A DNA stretch of 47,358 bases from Hyphomicrobium_A sp964405975 (GTDB taxonomy: Bacteria > Pseudomonadota > Alphaproteobacteria > Rhizobiales > Hyphomicrobiaceae): contig CAYOPW010000012.1 in NCBI GenBank assembly GCA_964405975.1, positions 1 to 47,358 of the forward strand, in the 5' to 3' direction. Made by a program: the position numbers and the translations under genes. The notes beneath the pieces were generated by a model. It saw only the letters and a list, made by a program, of their open reading frames with translations. It searched no databases and was not told where the DNA came from. Below are positions 8,468 to 16,613 of this stretch, piece after piece (positions within the stretch are counted from its first letter, which is position 1; the number at the start of each line of letters is the position of its first letter).

Positions 8468-9514
8468 TCAATTGGCGCTAGCTGTTTTGGCCTTGGGCAA
8501 GAGCTTTAGGATGCCTTGAGCAGCTGCTGCTGCCGCGGCATCAGCTGTCTTGCCCCAGGAGCCGTCGAGCGATCCCTGCGGCACCTCGTTCTTCTGCGAC
8601 ACTGTGCCGAGCTTTTTGCCGCTTGGATCCTTAACGTCCCAATCGATCGTGATGGGCTGCTTGCCGTTCTTGCCCGGTCCCAACTTAACGCGACCCTGGA
8701 CCGTGTAGGTCTGCGCGGACGCCGTCGAGGCAAGCTTCACACCGCTGCGTTGCAGTTCCCGCTGCAGCGCGGATCTTAATGACTTACTGCCATCGCCGGG
8801 TGCGCCTGTCACGTTGGGAACGAGCGTGCTAAGCGGTCCGGCCGCGTTGATGCTTCCTGTGACGGGGCCGGTTGCCGGAGCCGATGATGACGGCGCCGCG
8901 CTCGGTTTTGCCGCGGCGGTTTTTACCAGAGGTGCTGCGCCTTGGTTGCTTGCAACGGCTGGTGCCGCTGCCTGCGTAGGTAGCCACGCAGCTACCGACC
9001 CGACCGTTTTCGTCGTGATCGTTTCCATTAGCTTCGGCGTCACTGCGGCCCAAGGGTCGGCGCTCTTGCTGGACGTTGCAACTTCCTCGCCGGTAAACCG
9101 GTGGACACCTTTGCCCGTCGCATCTGTTACGTCCCAGATGTAGGAAAGCCGCGTCTTTGTGCCCTTCTTCTCCTTGGCGGAGACGACGTAGCCTCTGAGC
9201 GTATACAGAGCCTTGGTCTGTGGGGTCTTGGCGACGCGGATGTTGCGCGACTCGAGCGCGGTGGTGAGCTGCGTTTGCAGCGCAGTCGACACGCTTTGTG
9301 GCGGTCCGATCACTGGCGCGATGGTAATTTGTGCAGGCTGGTTGCTTGCCGCTGGCGAGTTGGCCACGGAAGCTGTTGGCGTCTCGCCCGATGAACCAAA
9401 GAGCGATGCACCCGTTTCGCAGCCGGCGAGCCCGAAAACCATCAGTCCTGCACTTAGAACAAGTGCAATTGGCTTTCTCTTGCGCCAAGCCGCAGCAGTT
9501 TCAAAGGTCGTCAC
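8468..9514 (-). CDS. Lipoprotein with two copies of an unrecognised domain
   Basis: 348-residue predicted lipoprotein: basic N-terminus, hydrophobic segment and lipobox LAGC (Cys32). After a Ser/Thr/Pro-rich spacer come two related domains, about residues 68-172 and 232-345, joined by an Ala/Pro/Ser linker. Both contain the pattern L-x3-L, then A-x2-YT[LV]-[RQ]-G-x-V, then WDV-x-D-x2-GK, then an EEV/NEV segment and D-x-W. This looks like an internal duplication. The GTG at 9514 was chosen because it puts the signal peptide at the start, with GGGGGAA upstream; the frame stays open farther upstream. Family unknown to me. It is probably anchored in the outer membrane, since Asp does not follow the lipid Cys. 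Confidence 0.75.
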   Translation of the reverse strand: MTTFETAAAWRKRKPIALVLSAGLMVFGLAGCETGASLFGSSGETPTASVANSPAASNQPAQITIAPVIGPPQSVSTALQTQLTTALESRNIRVAKTPQTKALYTLRGYVVSAKEKKGTKTRLSYIWDVTDATGKGVHRFTGEEVATSSKSADPWAAVTPKLMETITTKTVGSVAAWLPTQAAAPAVASNQGAAPLVKTAAAKPSAAPSSSAPATGPVTGSINAAGPLSTLVPNVTGAPGDGSKSLRSALQRELQRSGVKLASTASAQTYTVQGRVKLGPGKNGKQPITIDWDVKDPSGKKLGTVSQKNEVPQGSLDGSWGKTADAAAAAAAQGILKLLPKAKTASAN

Positions 9515-9713
9515 GGCGACGTTCCCCCGTTGAATACCCGCTGTCCTCCGGCGGCCGGCGTACTTACCCTGCGGCCTCGTCTCCTTGATCACCGGTACCT
9601 TCTTAGATTCCTCTAACCAGTGAAATCCGCCGCGTCTATATCCAATCCGATCAACTGCGAGGCAGATTCCACTTCGACGCAACTTAAACCGGACAAGATT
9701 GTGGATTGTGCAA

Positions 9714-10487
9714 TTAGGTCACGACAATGGCGGAGATTTGACGGCCGTAATCGGCCTCTCCGAGGTGTTGTGAACGCCTAAAACTGTAAAAAAGTGATTC
9801 GTTGGCATACGTGCACGGACTCTGGCGCTCAATTAAGCCCACTCCGGCAGCCAAAAGACGGCTCTCGACATAGCCGGGTAGATCGAAGTGAGGGCGCCCC
9901 TTAGGCTCATTCTGACTGAAAAACCGGGCATTATCGGCGCTTTCCGCAAGAAGCGCGGCCTTGAATTCCGCGCCAACCTCGTAGGAAGCTTGGTTGATGG
10001 AAGGACCGATCGCCGCAAGAATTCGCTGCCGGCGACCCCCTAACCGTTCCATTTCAGCAATGGCAGATTCCAGTATTCCGGCAGTGGCACCGCGCCACCC
10101 GGCATGTGCTGCCGCTACAACGCGAGCGTGCGGGTCTGCGAATAGGACAGGCGCGCAGTCGGCTGTCAGGGCCCCGATCGCTAGGCCTGCGGTGCGGGTG
10201 ACCAGGGCGTCCGCCTTGGGCCGGCCGCATGCGGGAATCTGCTCGTCTACTGTGAGGGCAGTCGCGCTATGAACTTGGTAGAGCGTGACGACCTCGGGCG
10301 CTGAGGCCCCCAAATGCATCGCCACGCGCGCGCGGTTTTCTCCGACATGAGCTGGCTCGTCTGATGAGCCCGGTCCGCAATTGAGACTCGCATAAAGCGA
10401 ATCCGAGACGCCTCCTTTGCGCGTAAAGAAGCCGTGGCGTACTCCCGGCAGGTTTGCGAGACATTGAGCTTGAATGGGCTCCAGCAT
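9714..10487 (-). CDS. pgeF: YfiH/PgeF-family copper/zinc protein (purine nucleoside phosphorylase/laccase domain)
   Basis: 257-residue member of the multicopper polyphenol oxidase-like family (formerly DUF152). Metal ligands are visible as His73 in QVHSA, Cys111 in TADCAP and His128 in AAHAGWRG. E. coli YfiH has been tied to removal of misincorporated L-Ser from peptidoglycan precursors, and other members cleave purine nucleosides, so the substrate here is open. It lies 11 bases after the methyltransferase gene and is the third gene of lgt-midA-pgeF, an order common in related genomes. Confidence 0.9.
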   Translation of the reverse strand: MLEPIQAQCLANLPGVRHGFFTRKGGVSDSLYASLNCGPGSSDEPAHVGENRARVAMHLGASAPEVVTLYQVHSATALTVDEQIPACGRPKADALVTRTAGLAIGALTADCAPVLFADPHARVVAAAHAGWRGATAGILESAIAEMERLGGRRQRILAAIGPSINQASYEVGAEFKAALLAESADNARFFSQNEPKGRPHFDLPGYVESRLLAAGVGLIERQSPCTYANESLFYSFRRSQHLGEADYGRQISAIVVT

Positions 10488-10498
10488 GTAATCAGCAC

Positions 10499-11632
10499 TT
10501 AGGCGTGTGTTGGGCCAATGTCTACCGGCGTAAGGGCTGGCAAGGTCGGCAATCCAGGGCTTCGCGCCCCAATCGCCTTGAAGCGCGTACCCATGCCGTT
10601 GGGGGCCATGAGCCGCGCGATGGCACTCTCGATCAAGGCGGCTTGTTCCGGGTTGGCGTCCATGAGACGCGATGCGCGCTCTGCGATGCCAAGCTGGCCG
10701 AGGAACTCTGCTTGGGTAACGGGGCCGTCGACGGCCAAGCCGCCGGCCGTGATTGCCATAGTGAGCGAAGCAAAATCGATTTGGGCGGTGAGGTCGGCTT
10801 CACCTGGGGCAGACAGCGGATCCTCGTAGCGGTGGTCCCGGACGCCTTGCAGCGTATCGCCAAATCCAGGCGAAGAGTGCCCATAGTCTATAAGCAGGGC
10901 GGCAAGGAGTGGGCCCCACTCAGCAAGCCGTTGGGAAAATCCCGCAAGCGCTGGCTCGCGTGCTTCGAATATGTCGCCTTCGCGCGGTGTGGCGTTGAGG
11001 CTCGCTGTTGGCGGAAACGTTGCGTCAGCATGAGCATCAACAAAGGCAAGCTGTTGCGTGTCGTCGAGGCCGACGCAGCGCTTGTGCCAGCGGCCATAGC
11101 GATAGACCCATTGGTCTATGGGGATCGTGTCGAGGAACTCGTTGGCGATTAGAACGGTGGGCACGCCATCACGGCACGCCTCCATGTTGTCGTGCCAGTG
11201 GAGGGGCACAGTCTCGCCGCTGAGTGTTGTACGCTGTTGTTGGGCCAACGCCGCATTGCTTTCAACGAGATTTACCGTGATGGCATCGCGAAAGCCTTGG
11301 ACCGTACGGGCAGCGCGAAGTGCATCGCGCATCAATGTGCCTCGGCCGGGGCCGAGCTCGATGAGATTGAGTTTCGACGGCGCACCCATCTGCTGCCAGA
11401 CGACGGCGCACCATAATCCGATCAGCTCGCCGAAGACTTGGCTTACCTCCGGTGCCGTTATGAAGTCGCCGCTGCTGCCAATCGCCTTCCGCGTACGGTA
11501 GTACCCATGCGCAGGATCGTGCAGACATACGCGCATATACTCAGCGACGGTTAGGGGGCCTTCGCTACGAATGCGCCGTGCGATTTGGCCAGCGAGCAAG
11601 GTCGGGCGGCGCTGGGTATCCTCCGGCGTCAT
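10499..11632 (-). CDS. SAM-dependent methyltransferase, MidA/NDUFAF7 family
   Basis: 377-residue member of the family that includes mitochondrial NDUFAF7, which dimethylates an arginine in complex I. Characteristic segments are LTVAEYMRVCLHDPAHGYY near the N-terminus, GDFITAPEVSQVFGE, the SAM site LIELGPGRGTLMRD, and a late HSSPGFGDTLQGVR. It probably acts in the cytoplasm on a respiratory subunit, though the bacterial substrate is not established. Its start overlaps the lgt stop by four bases (ATGA), so translation is coupled. Confidence 0.9.
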   Translation of the reverse strand: MTPEDTQRRPTLLAGQIARRIRSEGPLTVAEYMRVCLHDPAHGYYRTRKAIGSSGDFITAPEVSQVFGELIGLWCAVVWQQMGAPSKLNLIELGPGRGTLMRDALRAARTVQGFRDAITVNLVESNAALAQQQRTTLSGETVPLHWHDNMEACRDGVPTVLIANEFLDTIPIDQWVYRYGRWHKRCVGLDDTQQLAFVDAHADATFPPTASLNATPREGDIFEAREPALAGFSQRLAEWGPLLAALLIDYGHSSPGFGDTLQGVRDHRYEDPLSAPGEADLTAQIDFASLTMAITAGGLAVDGPVTQAEFLGQLGIAERASRLMDANPEQAALIESAIARLMAPNGMGTRFKAIGARSPGLPTLPALTPVDIGPTHA

Positions 11633-12483
11633 TTCAGCGACTGCGTGCGTGCGAAGTAGATAACAATGAGCCCCAGCAAGAACATTGGAATGGAGTAGGC
11701 GATGCCAACCGTCAGCGGCTCGATATTCAACGAGTGCGCAAAGTGCGGCTCGCGGAAGAGCTCAGAGATCGATCTCGCCAGCGCGTAGCCAATGAGGAAC
11801 GTGCCCGTTACGAGGCCGGGCCGCTTCAGCGCGCCGAAATAGTGCGTGAGAAGCCGCAGCACGATGAACAGCAACAGCCCCTCGAGCGCTGCCTCATAAA
11901 GCTGGCTTGGATGGCGTGGGGTCGGTTCAACGTTGGGATAGTTGATACGTGCTTCAGGGAACACCATGCCCCAGGGTACGTCAGTCGGGCGGCCGAACAG
12001 CTCACCGTTGATGAAATTGGCGACGCGGCCAAAAAAGATTCCGATGGGAACGGCGGCAGTGCAAAGATCGGAAGTGCTCCAGGGATTGATGCCGTTACGG
12101 CGCGAGAAGATCCAAATGGCAACACCGCTGCCGAAAAAGCCGCCGTGGAACGCCATGCCGCCCTTCCACACCGCGAAGATGTCTAGCGGGTTCTCAAAAT
12201 AGTAGCTCGGCTCATAAAAGAGCACGAAGCCCAACCGGCCACCGATTAGAACACCAGCCACGATATAGATGAGGAGATCGTCGACCTTCTGCGGCAAGAA
12301 CGGCGGGCGTTCGTCAGCCCACAGCTTTGGTTGCGTCAATAATCGGCGAATGTAGAGCCAGCCGAGCAGCAGGCCGGCGAGATAGGCAAGTCCGTACCAT
12401 TTGATGGCGATTGGACCGATCTGAATTGCGACCGGATCGATGTTGGGGAGGGGGATGGCCCAAATGGTCATCAAGGGTGTCAT
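11629..12483 (-). CDS. lgt: Prolipoprotein diacylglyceryl transferase
   Basis: Inner-membrane enzyme that attaches diacylglycerol to the lipobox cysteine of prolipoproteins. The 284-residue protein has about seven hydrophobic segments and the family hallmarks: GGRLGFVLFYEP, the signature FFGRVANFINGELFGRPTD, and HPSQLYEA. It is the first gene of the lgt-midA-pgeF operon and is divergent from ubiK. At least one likely Lgt substrate, the LAGC lipoprotein, lies about 2 kb downstream. Confidence 0.96.
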   Translation of the reverse strand: MTPLMTIWAIPLPNIDPVAIQIGPIAIKWYGLAYLAGLLLGWLYIRRLLTQPKLWADERPPFLPQKVDDLLIYIVAGVLIGGRLGFVLFYEPSYYFENPLDIFAVWKGGMAFHGGFFGSGVAIWIFSRRNGINPWSTSDLCTAAVPIGIFFGRVANFINGELFGRPTDVPWGMVFPEARINYPNVEPTPRHPSQLYEAALEGLLLFIVLRLLTHYFGALKRPGLVTGTFLIGYALARSISELFREPHFAHSLNIEPLTVGIAYSIPMFLLGLIVIYFARTQSLK

Positions 12484-12698
12484 CGCGGTGCTTTCCGGCC
12501 GATCTTGGAGGCCTCAACAACGGGTTGCGAACTGGCGGGGCACGATTTCGACACTGCCTTGTTTCTGTCAAGGGTAGGCAAAGCACCTTGCATGGCAAAT
12601 CGCCGCGCCTCATAGTCTGTGCCAATTGAGCCCATTGCGGCGCTAGCGGGCCTACGAGGCGTACGCCTGCCGCCCGGCGCCAAGCCGAGTGTTGTATT

Positions 12699-12965
12699 AT
12701 GACCCAGACGAACAATCGTTTCCTCGATGAGCTTGCAAAGCTGATGACTGACGCCGCCGGTGCGGCTGATGGACTTAGGCGCGAGGTTGATACGTTAATG
12801 AGGGCGCAAGGCGAGCGCTTTCTGCGCGATATGGATGTGGTTCAGCGCGAGGAGTTCGAAGCAGTCAAGGCGATGGCCGAGAAGGCGCGGGCCGAAAATG
12901 CAAGATTGGAAGCGCGCATCGCGGCGCTTGAAGCGCAACTCGCAGAGAGCAGGGCTACTGCGTGA
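12699..12965 (+). CDS. ubiK: UbiK-type ubiquinone accessory factor
   Basis: 88-residue member of the BMFP/YqiC family (formerly DUF526). The first part (NNRFLDELAKLMTDAAG) is the amphipathic membrane-interaction region. The rest is a long coiled coil rich in Glu, Ala and Arg (about residues 28-85) that trimerises in characterised members. In Enterobacteria UbiK helps the soluble Ubi complex make ubiquinone under aerobic conditions. It is divergent from lgt, an arrangement common in alphaproteobacteria. Confidence 0.87.
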   Translation: MTQTNNRFLDELAKLMTDAAGAADGLRREVDTLMRAQGERFLRDMDVVQREEFEAVKAMAEKARAENARLEARIAALEAQLAESRATA

Positions 12966-13227
12966 TTATTACGTGATGCCATTTATGCTCGTTCTGGCGC
13001 TACTTTATCCCCGTGTATATTGGCCGTTCACAATATCATGGGGAATGTTTTGCAATGAATTGACCCTAGTGCCGCGCACTGGCCACTTTGGCCGTGGACA
13101 ATGCCGCCGCGAACTTGCGACTCGCATCGCGCTCTGATTTCGTCGCGTCCGTTGTCCGGCTTGCGTGACGGCAAGTCTGTCGCGTTGCTCCGAGCGGAAC
13201 GTCCGCGTGATACCGAGGAAACTTGAT

Positions 13228-13725
13228 ATGGCATCGGGTGATTCTGATTACGAGCGAGTAAGTAACCCCATCGACCTTGTCGAGCAGCTTGCTGCTTCTC
13301 ATGATTGGACGTGCGATCGCGCGAGCAACGATGAGCTAACGCTAGTGGTGGCCGGCACTTGGACCGATTACCACGTGTCACTCAATTGGCGTGACGACCT
13401 CCAAGCCATGCACCTTGCGTGCGCCTTTGATTTCAAGGTTCCCAGCAATCGCCTCAATGAAATGTACCGCCTCGTTGCGCAGATTAACGAGCAGCTCTGG
13501 CTCGGGCATTTCGATCTGTGGACCCAGGAAGGCCTCATTATGTTCCGCCACGCGCTTCTTCTGAATGGCTCAGTGGCCACACCGGCTCAATGTGAGGCGA
13601 TGCTAAGGGCAGCACTGGAAGCGTGCGAACGCTACTACCAGGCCTTTCAGTTTGTCGTCTGGGCAGGTAAGGAAAGCCGAGAGGCTCTCGTGTCCACTAT
13701 GTTCGACACAGAGGGCCAGGCTTAG
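13228..13725 (+). CDS. YbjN-domain protein
   Basis: 165-residue protein of the YbjN family (type III secretion chaperone-like fold), with the family patterns WTDYHVSLNWRDDLQAMHLACAFDFKVP and LWTQEGLIMFRHALLL. The start at 13228 follows GAGGAAA eight bases upstream; the in-frame upstream extension has no ribosome site. YbjN proteins are cytosolic and may act as chaperones or signalling adaptors, but no biochemical role is agreed. proC starts 23 bases downstream, so the two probably share a transcript. Confidence 0.85.
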   Translation: MASGDSDYERVSNPIDLVEQLAASHDWTCDRASNDELTLVVAGTWTDYHVSLNWRDDLQAMHLACAFDFKVPSNRLNEMYRLVAQINEQLWLGHFDLWTQEGLIMFRHALLLNGSVATPAQCEAMLRAALEACERYYQAFQFVVWAGKESREALVSTMFDTEGQA

Positions 13726-13748
13726 GTCTCCAACGTCAGGTTCCGCTC

Positions 13749-14573
13749 ATGAGCTTCACTCTGCAGGGCCCGCTGCTGTTGGCCGGGGCGGGGATGATGG
13801 GCGGCGCTATCCTGTCAGGTCTTCTCGCTCGCGGCCTCAAGCCTAATCGCATCATCGTGCAGGACCCGGCACCAAGCGCTGAAATGACGGCATTGTTCGC
13901 CAAGCATGGCATCCGGTGTGTGCCGGCGATCGACGTGCTGCCAGAACCGCCGTCCATCATTCTCTTGGCGGTCAAACCACAGGTGATGGATGAGGCGTTG
14001 GCGCCGCTTGCAAAACATGCCGGTCCCGGCAGCCTCGTGCTAACGATCGCGGCCGGTCGCAGTTTGCAGAGCGTCGAGACGCATTTGCCAAAACAATCCC
14101 CAGTCGTTCGCGCCATGCCAAATACGCCAGCAGCGATCGGTCGCGGTATCACCGTCGCAGTTCCTAATGCGCATGTGTCGCCGGAACAAAGGAAGCTTGC
14201 CGACGAGCTTCTGTCCTCCTTAGGCAAAGTCTTATGGGTTGAGGATGAGTCGCTCCTCGATCCTGTGACGGCAGTCTCCGGGTCAGGCCCGGCCTATGTG
14301 TTCTTGCTGGTGGAGTGCCTAGCTGAGGCAGGTGAGGCGGCCGGCCTCGACGCTGATCTTGCTGAGGAGTTGGCACGCGCCACTGTTAGCGGTTCCGCTG
14401 CGCTTCTCGATCAGACAGCGCACCATGCGGCTAAATTGAAGGAGCATGTTACCTCGCCGGGAGGAACCACGGCGGCGGCACTTTCAGTACTCGATGGACC
14501 TGAAGGTCTGCGCCCGCTTTTAAAGGCGGCCGTGGCCGAAGCAACCAGACGCGGCCGCGAATTGGCGAAGTGA
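13749..14573 (+). CDS. proC: Pyrroline-5-carboxylate reductase
   Basis: Last step of proline synthesis, NAD(P)H-dependent reduction of pyrroline-5-carboxylate. The 274-residue protein has the N-terminal dinucleotide site LLAGAGMMGGAIL, VKPQ at the end of the Rossmann part, RAMPNTPAAIGRG, and the C-terminal signature region with SGSGPAYVF and TSPGGTTAAAL. It is cytosolic. The operon ends at a hairpin 38 bases after the stop. Confidence 0.96.
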   Translation: MSFTLQGPLLLAGAGMMGGAILSGLLARGLKPNRIIVQDPAPSAEMTALFAKHGIRCVPAIDVLPEPPSIILLAVKPQVMDEALAPLAKHAGPGSLVLTIAAGRSLQSVETHLPKQSPVVRAMPNTPAAIGRGITVAVPNAHVSPEQRKLADELLSSLGKVLWVEDESLLDPVTAVSGSGPAYVFLLVECLAEAGEAAGLDADLAEELARATVSGSAALLDQTAHHAAKLKEHVTSPGGTTAAALSVLDGPEGLRPLLKAAVAEATRRGRELAK

Positions 14574-14610
14574 GCTTGAAGCTCTGCGCCAGTCGCGGCC
14601 GCGCTGTTGC

Positions 14611-14652
14611 AAACCTCAGCGAGCGTGTGGCGCTCCGGCGGGCTGAGGTTTT
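14611..14652 (+). terminator. Probable terminator after proC
   Basis: Ten-base inverted repeat AAACCTCAGC (14611-14620) and GCTGAGGTTT (14642-14651), followed by TT. A second small hairpin, GAGCG-TGTGG-CGCTC, is nested in the loop. Its position just after proC and the terminal T run fit an intrinsic terminator. Confidence 0.65.
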
Positions 14653-14770
14653 GATGCGATATGGCCACAAGACTTCGAACCAAGGAGGCAGGTTCTAGGC
14701 CGTTGAGCGATTGCAGCTACCGCATCGAAATTGGCTACGCGGAGTAAAACAAAGGATTGCTTGCCTACCT

Positions 14771-14893
14771 GCTGGCGCGAGCCCGCAAGCCAGCGCCGCC
14801 AATAGGTATGATATACTGTTACAAAACTTGCAAGCGTTGATTGGCCGGGCTCACGCGATCGTGCACTACCCTTGAGGGGCTGTGAGAGCCCGG
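14771..14893. other. Inverted-repeat-rich DNA upstream of the ars operon
   Basis: This stretch holds GCTGGC/GCCAGC arms (14771-14776 and 14789-14794), a small palindrome GTATGATATAC (14806-14816) and an eight-base perfect stem CCGGGCTC/GAGCCCGG (14845-14852 and 14886-14893). A CCC-TTGA-GGG hairpin lies inside that last stem, which suggests a branched RNA fold. No protein is encoded in the 14574-14976 gap. It could be a small RNA, a leader or remnant DNA. Confidence 0.35.
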
Positions 14894-14941
14894 ACGAGTC
14901 CTAGCGAAAAGCCGCAAGACCATGGGGCGAACCGACCGCAA

Positions 14942-14969
14942 TTGCATATTTCAATAGTTCATGTATTCA
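14942..14969 (+). promoter_or_regulatory. Candidate arsR promoter
   Basis: TTGCAT (14942-14947) and TATTCA (14964-14969) are separated by 16 bases and resemble a housekeeping -35/-10 pair. Transcription would begin about at the arsR ATG (14977), which has no Shine-Dalgarno sequence, so the message may be leaderless. The -10 lies inside the ArsR-type operator. Confidence 0.4.
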
Positions 14970-14978
14970 TGAAACTAT
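14954..14978 (+). promoter_or_regulatory. Probable ArsR operator overlapping the arsR start codon
   Basis: Imperfect palindrome with arms ATAGTTCATG and CATGAAACTAT around TTCATG-TATT-CATGAA. Its TTC-N10-GAA core fits ArsR/SmtB-family operators. It covers the putative -10 and the first bases of arsR, so binding should block RNA polymerase directly. Confidence 0.6.
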
Positions 14979-15324
14979 GGAAGAAGCTGATGCAATCAAA
15001 GCCTTTGCGGCCCTTGCCCATGAACACCGGCTGGCGATCTTCCGTCTGCTGGTTGTGGAGGGCCCCTCCGGGTTAGCGGCCGGCGAGATTGCCAAGTGCG
15101 TTGGCATCGCAGCACCAAGTCTCTCGTTTCACATGAAGGAGATGGAACGCGCGGGGCTCGTGTGCTCGTGGCGGGTCGGCCGCTATATTCGCTACAGCAT
15201 CGACATCGAGGGGATGCGCCAGCTTCTGTCCTTTCTAACCGAGGAGTGCTGTCAGGGTAGGCCGGAGTTGTGCGGCGCCGGCGTTGCGGCGGCTTTACGT
15301 CGTCAGAAAGTGAGCGACCAATGA
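14977..15324 (+). CDS. arsR: ArsR-family arsenic-responsive repressor
   Basis: 115-residue winged-helix repressor. The recognition helix is in VGIAAPSLSFHMKEMERAGLV. The classical ELCVCD arsenite site of E. coli ArsR is absent; instead Cys91, Cys92 and Cys99 (in TEECCQGRPELCG) form a C-terminal site like that of the Acidithiobacillus ferrooxidans type. Arsenite or antimonite binding would release the operator at 14954-14978. The stop overlaps the arsC start (ATGA). No ribosome site is visible before the ATG. Confidence 0.9.
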   Translation: MEEADAIKAFAALAHEHRLAIFRLLVVEGPSGLAAGEIAKCVGIAAPSLSFHMKEMERAGLVCSWRVGRYIRYSIDIEGMRQLLSFLTEECCQGRPELCGAGVAAALRRQKVSDQ

Positions 15325-15839
15325 GCGAGCAAATGAACATATTGTTCCTGTGTACTCATAACTCCGCACGCTCCGTTATCGCGGAGTCCATCATCAACTT
15401 CCTGGGACGTGGCAAGTTCAAGGGATTCAGTGCGGGCAGCCAGCCGAGCGGGGAGATTCATCCTTTCGCTGTCGATCTCCTAAAGCGGCTGAACTACGAT
15501 ACGAGTAATCTCAGATCCAAGTCGTGGGATGAGTTTGCAGTCGACGGTGCACCGCCTCTCAACTTCGTCTTCACCGTTTGCGATGACGCGGCCAACGAGA
15601 CGTGCCCCATATGGCCGGGCCAACCCATGACGGCGCACTGGGGTCTGCCTGACCCGTCCCGCGTTGAGGGTAGGGAAGCAGAGCAGCGACATGCGTTCGC
15701 CGATACGCATCGTATGCTCTATCAGCGCATCAGTATCTTTGTGAACTTGCCGTTTGACGAGCTCGACAAGCTTTCGCTGCAAAAGCGTCTCGATGACATC
15801 GGCCGTCCCGCAACCACTCCCGCTAAACAGGATGCTTGA
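15321..15839 (+). CDS. arsC: Arsenate reductase, low-molecular-weight phosphatase type
   Basis: 172-residue cytosolic enzyme reducing arsenate to arsenite. The P-loop CTHNSARS gives Cys11 and Arg17, the Cx5R of LMW tyrosine phosphatases. Two further cysteines, Cys87 and Cys95 in TVCDDAANETCP, match the redox relay of thioredoxin-coupled ArsC, and an Asp in GLPDPS serves as general acid. This distinguishes it from glutaredoxin-type ArsC and from plain phosphatases. It overlaps arsR by four bases and aqpS by one. Confidence 0.9.
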   Translation: MSEQMNILFLCTHNSARSVIAESIINFLGRGKFKGFSAGSQPSGEIHPFAVDLLKRLNYDTSNLRSKSWDEFAVDGAPPLNFVFTVCDDAANETCPIWPGQPMTAHWGLPDPSRVEGREAEQRHAFADTHRMLYQRISIFVNLPFDELDKLSLQKRLDDIGRPATTPAKQDA

Positions 15840-16537
15840 TGAGTGAACCCGACTTTGACCTGCGCCAGAAACTCGCGGCTGAATTTACAGGGACCGGCTT
15901 CCTCGTAGGAACCGTAGTTGGTTCGGGCATCATGGCGGAGCGTCTGTCGGACGGGAACGTCGGTTTGGCGTTGCTCGCGAACGGAGTGGCAACGGGTGCA
16001 ATATTGGTGGTGCTCATCATCATGTTTGCACCCATCTCCGGCGCGCACCTCAATCCGGCTGTCTCACTCGTGATGCGGCTCAACGGCACGCTGGGGACAA
16101 CGGAATTTTTTGCCTATGTCGCAAGTCAGCTCGTGGGCGGCGTGGTGGGGGTCATGGTTGCGCACGCTATGTTCGCTGAAATGCTGTTCCAGTTTTCGGG
16201 AACGGAGCGTAACGGTGCGCCGCAGTGGCTTGCAGAAGTCGTGGCGACGTTCGGGCTCGTCCTCACGATATTGTTGACGTTGCGCGCGCGGCCCGGAGCA
16301 GTTGGGCCTTGCGTCGGCCTCTACATCGCGTCGGCTTATTGGTTCACCGCCTCAACCTCATTTGCTAATCCGGCCGTGACGATCGCCCGAGCGTTTACCA
16401 ATACATTCTCGGGAATTCGGCCGGTGGACGCCGGGCCATTTTTGCTGGCGGAGATAATTGGCGCGGTTCTGGCGCTTTATGTGGCTCGGCTGTTATTGGC
16501 CCGAAATACGGCCAGCAGCGAAGAAACCGGAAGCTAG
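15839..16537 (+). CDS. aqpS: Aquaglyceroporin AqpS-like arsenite channel
   Basis: 232-residue MIP-family channel with six membrane segments, half-membrane loops bearing NPA at residues 72-74 and 177-179, and the pore arginine at 184 (NPAVTIAR). In Sinorhizobium meliloti an AqpS inside the ars operon lets arsenite made by ArsC leave the cell down its gradient, replacing ArsB or Acr3. The same logic fits here because no pump gene follows. The start is the ATG overlapping the arsC TGA by one base; a TTG three bases earlier is less likely. Confidence 0.88.
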   Translation: MSEPDFDLRQKLAAEFTGTGFLVGTVVGSGIMAERLSDGNVGLALLANGVATGAILVVLIIMFAPISGAHLNPAVSLVMRLNGTLGTTEFFAYVASQLVGGVVGVMVAHAMFAEMLFQFSGTERNGAPQWLAEVVATFGLVLTILLTLRARPGAVGPCVGLYIASAYWFTASTSFANPAVTIARAFTNTFSGIRPVDAGPFLLAEIIGAVLALYVARLLLARNTASSEETGS

Positions 16538-16613
16538 GCACTGGAGTGGGTGCCGCTTCCAATCCCGGCCGCGCCCTCCTAACTCTAAGGTCTAGAAACT
16601 TAGGAGTTGGCCC

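Noticed and set aside
10247..12186. Long plus-strand frames over pgeF, midA and lgt
   Set aside because: They are complements of three well-supported minus-strand genes and show no protein family features.
14890..14915. Hammerhead-ribozyme-like text (GACGAG ... CGAAA) upstream of arsR
   Set aside because: The CUGANGA core is broken at a normally invariant position, stem II would be only one or two pairs, and no matching cleavage strand is evident.
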